The notes beneath the pieces are model-generated. The model ran no database searches, was not told where the DNA came from, and saw nothing but the letters and a program-made list of their open reading frames with translations. From Mycolicibacterium chlorophenolicum (lineage in GTDB: Bacteria; Actinomycetota; Actinomycetes; Mycobacteriales; Mycobacteriaceae), in contig NZ_JYNL01000011.1 in the NCBI RefSeq assembly GCF_001044235.1, positions 1,046-47,047 on the forward strand: a stretch of 46,002 bases of DNA. Direction: 5' to 3'. A program made the translations under genes and the position numbers. Below, piece by piece: positions 44,907-46,002 of this stretch. Within the stretch, counting starts at the first letter, position 1, and every line of letters starts with the position of its first letter.

Positions 44907-45590
44907 ATGAAGGGCCGTCTCGACCGTGCGCAGCTGCGCGAGCTCGACCGGTTGAACGCCGACGTGATGTTCGGAGAGTCGACCGTGATCTTCGGTGAAG
45001 GTGATCCCGGCGATCACATGCTCGTCATCCGCAGCGGCCACGTCCGCGTCTCACGCCGCAGCCACGACGGCCGCGACTTCCTGATGGCCGTGCTCGGCCC
45101 CGGCGACGTGCTCGGTGAACTCGCCGTCTTCGATCCCGGGCCGCGCACCAGCACGGCGACCGCACTGTCCCGGGTGATCGCCACCAAGGTGCCGCGGCAG
45201 CTGCTGCGCGCCGTGCTCACCGACGATCCGCAGTGGTGCTGGCTGCTGCTCGAACGGCTGACCGAGCGCCTCGACGACGTGGAGGCGCAGCTGGTGGGCT
45301 TCGCGTCGACCGGGGTCGCCGGCCGGATCGCCGGACAGCTCGTGCACCTCGCGTCGCGCTTCGACACCCGCAGTGACGGCACCGTGCACATCGCCTGCGG
45401 GCTGCACAACGACGACCTCACCCAGCTGGCCGGCGCCGGGCACACCTCCGGCACCGACGCGCTCGCGGCCTTCGTCGCCAACGGCTGGATCACCCTCGAC
45501 GACCACGGGGTGACGATCCGCGACCTCGCCGCGCTACGGCGCTGCGCGCGGCAGGCCGATGCGCTGATCGCCGTGCACCGCCCCGCCTGA
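44907..45590 (+). CDS. Crp/Fnr-family regulator with atypical recognition helix
   Basis: A 227-residue regulator. The cyclic-nucleotide-binding fold fills residues about 15-125 (VIFGEGDPGDHMLVIRSGHV, then GPGDVLGELAVFD, where the phosphate-binding Arg-Ser of CRP is RTSTATAL). A long dimer helix follows. The C-terminal winged helix reads LHNDDLTQLAGAGHTSGTDALAAF in two parts; the usual S-R-E-T-V recognition core is replaced by GHTSGT, so DNA specificity should be unusual or lost. No Fnr-type cysteine cluster. It is divergent from the AhpD gene. The ligand is unknown; the name is at family level. Confidence 0.85.
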   Translation: MKGRLDRAQLRELDRLNADVMFGESTVIFGEGDPGDHMLVIRSGHVRVSRRSHDGRDFLMAVLGPGDVLGELAVFDPGPRTSTATALSRVIATKVPRQLLRAVLTDDPQWCWLLLERLTERLDDVEAQLVGFASTGVAGRIAGQLVHLASRFDTRSDGTVHIACGLHNDDLTQLAGAGHTSGTDALAAFVANGWITLDDHGVTIRDLAALRRCARQADALIAVHRPA

Positions 45591-45921
45591 CCAGAACAGA
45601 CGATTCGTAAGAAACCCGTAACGACCAGCGCATCGTGTGCGCGGCGACCGTGCCGGGTGAGCCACTTCTCGCAAACAGCCCACCGGTCAGCACCTGCATG
45701 TCGTCCCCGTCCCCGCACACGCCGGCAAACACCGACTGCCGGCAGGGGTGGCGGTCGCGCCGTCGTCGGCGGCGCCCGCGCCGCCCAGCACACCCGCGGG
45801 AGCGTCGATTCGCCGCTGGTCAGCCGCTTTCTTTCGCCCGGGCGGGGCACGCGCCGCGTGTAATCTCCGAACTCTGGACGGCCGCTTCCGGCCTTCGAGG
45901 AAAGGACTCTCAATGAAGAAG
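45591..45921. other. Gene-free stretch between the Crp gene and the transposase end
   Basis: No supported gene, RNA or strong terminator is seen. Its right part probably belongs to, or adjoins, the end of an insertion element, because the reading frame of the transposase-like gene stops at 45922. A small dyad of GGCCG/CGGCC type lies near 45880-45895. The element boundary cannot be placed from this window. Confidence 0.5.
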
Positions 45922-46002
45922 TCAAGCCGCGGCGGTGACCGGGGGTGAATCAGGTTGCCAGGTCCGGTTGTCACGGATGAGGGCGTAGAGAACGTTGGTG
46001 CG
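45922..46002 (-). mobile_element. C-terminal end of a probable IS110-type transposase (partial)
   Basis: The minus strand enters from the right edge in an open frame and reads RTNVLYALIRDNRTWQP before a short tail and stop at 45922. This resembles the last residues of IS110/IS116/IS902 transposases, where a conserved NVL(W/Y)AL(I/L)RD(N/G)R segment precedes the end. Only 26 residues are visible, so the family is tentative and completeness is unknown. Confidence 0.45.

Noticed and set aside
45635..45916. A 93-codon plus-strand frame in the right-hand gap
   Set aside because: It has an Arg/Pro-rich composition, no ribosome site and no recognisable domain.
45913..45948. A tiny 11-codon frame (MKKSSRGGDRG) with a good AAAGGA site
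   Set aside because: It overlaps the antisense end of the transposase-like gene. It could be the cut start of a disrupted gene, but this cannot be supported here.

Overview
This is a high-GC actinobacterial chromosome segment, almost certainly from a rapidly growing, environmental-type Mycobacterium (Mycolicibacterium). Several genes match the order known from M. tuberculosis Rv3283 to Rv3293: sseA, a sufE-like gene, accA3, then sigF and rsbW/usfX on the other strand, and later lat, lrpA, a DUF1338 (hglS-like) gene and pcd. Large blocks absent from the tubercle bacillus arrangement lie between these anchors. The species call and the synteny comparison come from memory of those genes, not from a search.

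Layout. (1) 1-7.4 kb: three cyclic-di-GMP genes (EAL-DICT, PAS3-GGDEF, GAF-PAS-GGDEF) around an orphan ketosynthase, sseA and a sufE-like gene. (2) 7.3-8.8 kb: a Ddn-like F420-dependent oxidoreductase, a small secreted protein and a basic hypothetical. (3) 8.8-20.5 kb: a ten-gene minus-strand operon whose genes overlap or nearly touch, with a divergent DeoR-type repressor. It encodes a sugar ABC importer, a GH4 alpha-galactosidase-like enzyme, a DMT-type transporter, a BadF-type amino-sugar kinase, an AgaS-like isomerase/deaminase and the two-part tagatose-bisphosphate aldolase. The likely substrate is an alpha-galactoside or galactosamine-type sugar. (4) 20.5-24.3 kb: a broken ERCC4-Lsr2 gene, a TetR regulator, accA3 and a short GNAT-like gene. 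(5) 24.3-29.5 kb: a secreted zincin-like protein, a small secreted protein, a MobA-like nucleotidyltransferase, a STAS protein overlapping sigF tail to tail, sigF-rsbW behind a recognisable SigF promoter, and a CsbD-like stress protein. (6) 29.5-31.2 kb: an AbiEi-like protein, a degenerate tandem-repeat region and a winged-helix regulator.

(7) 30.8-37.9 kb is the most striking part: an inorganic-carbon locus. dabB and dabA (energy-coupled CO2/bicarbonate accumulation) are followed by a PII-like protein and a beta-carbonic-anhydrase homologue that lacks the usual active-site arginine. A zinc-ribbon DUF6671 protein, a TerC/Alx membrane protein and a winged-helix regulator are transcribed divergently, with about 30 bp between the two operons. 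The locus sits between sigF-rsbW and lat, which lie close together in M. tuberculosis.

(8) 38-43.5 kb: an Mrr-like nuclease, then a lysine-degradation module (lat, lrpA, hglS-like, pcd) that can be read as lysine to 2-aminoadipate and, after one transamination not encoded here, 2-oxoadipate to D-2-hydroxyglutarate. (9) 43.6-46 kb: an SDR, an AhpD-like protein, a Crp/Fnr regulator with an unusual recognition helix, and the end of a probable IS110-type transposase at the right edge. No tRNA, rRNA or CRISPR array was seen.
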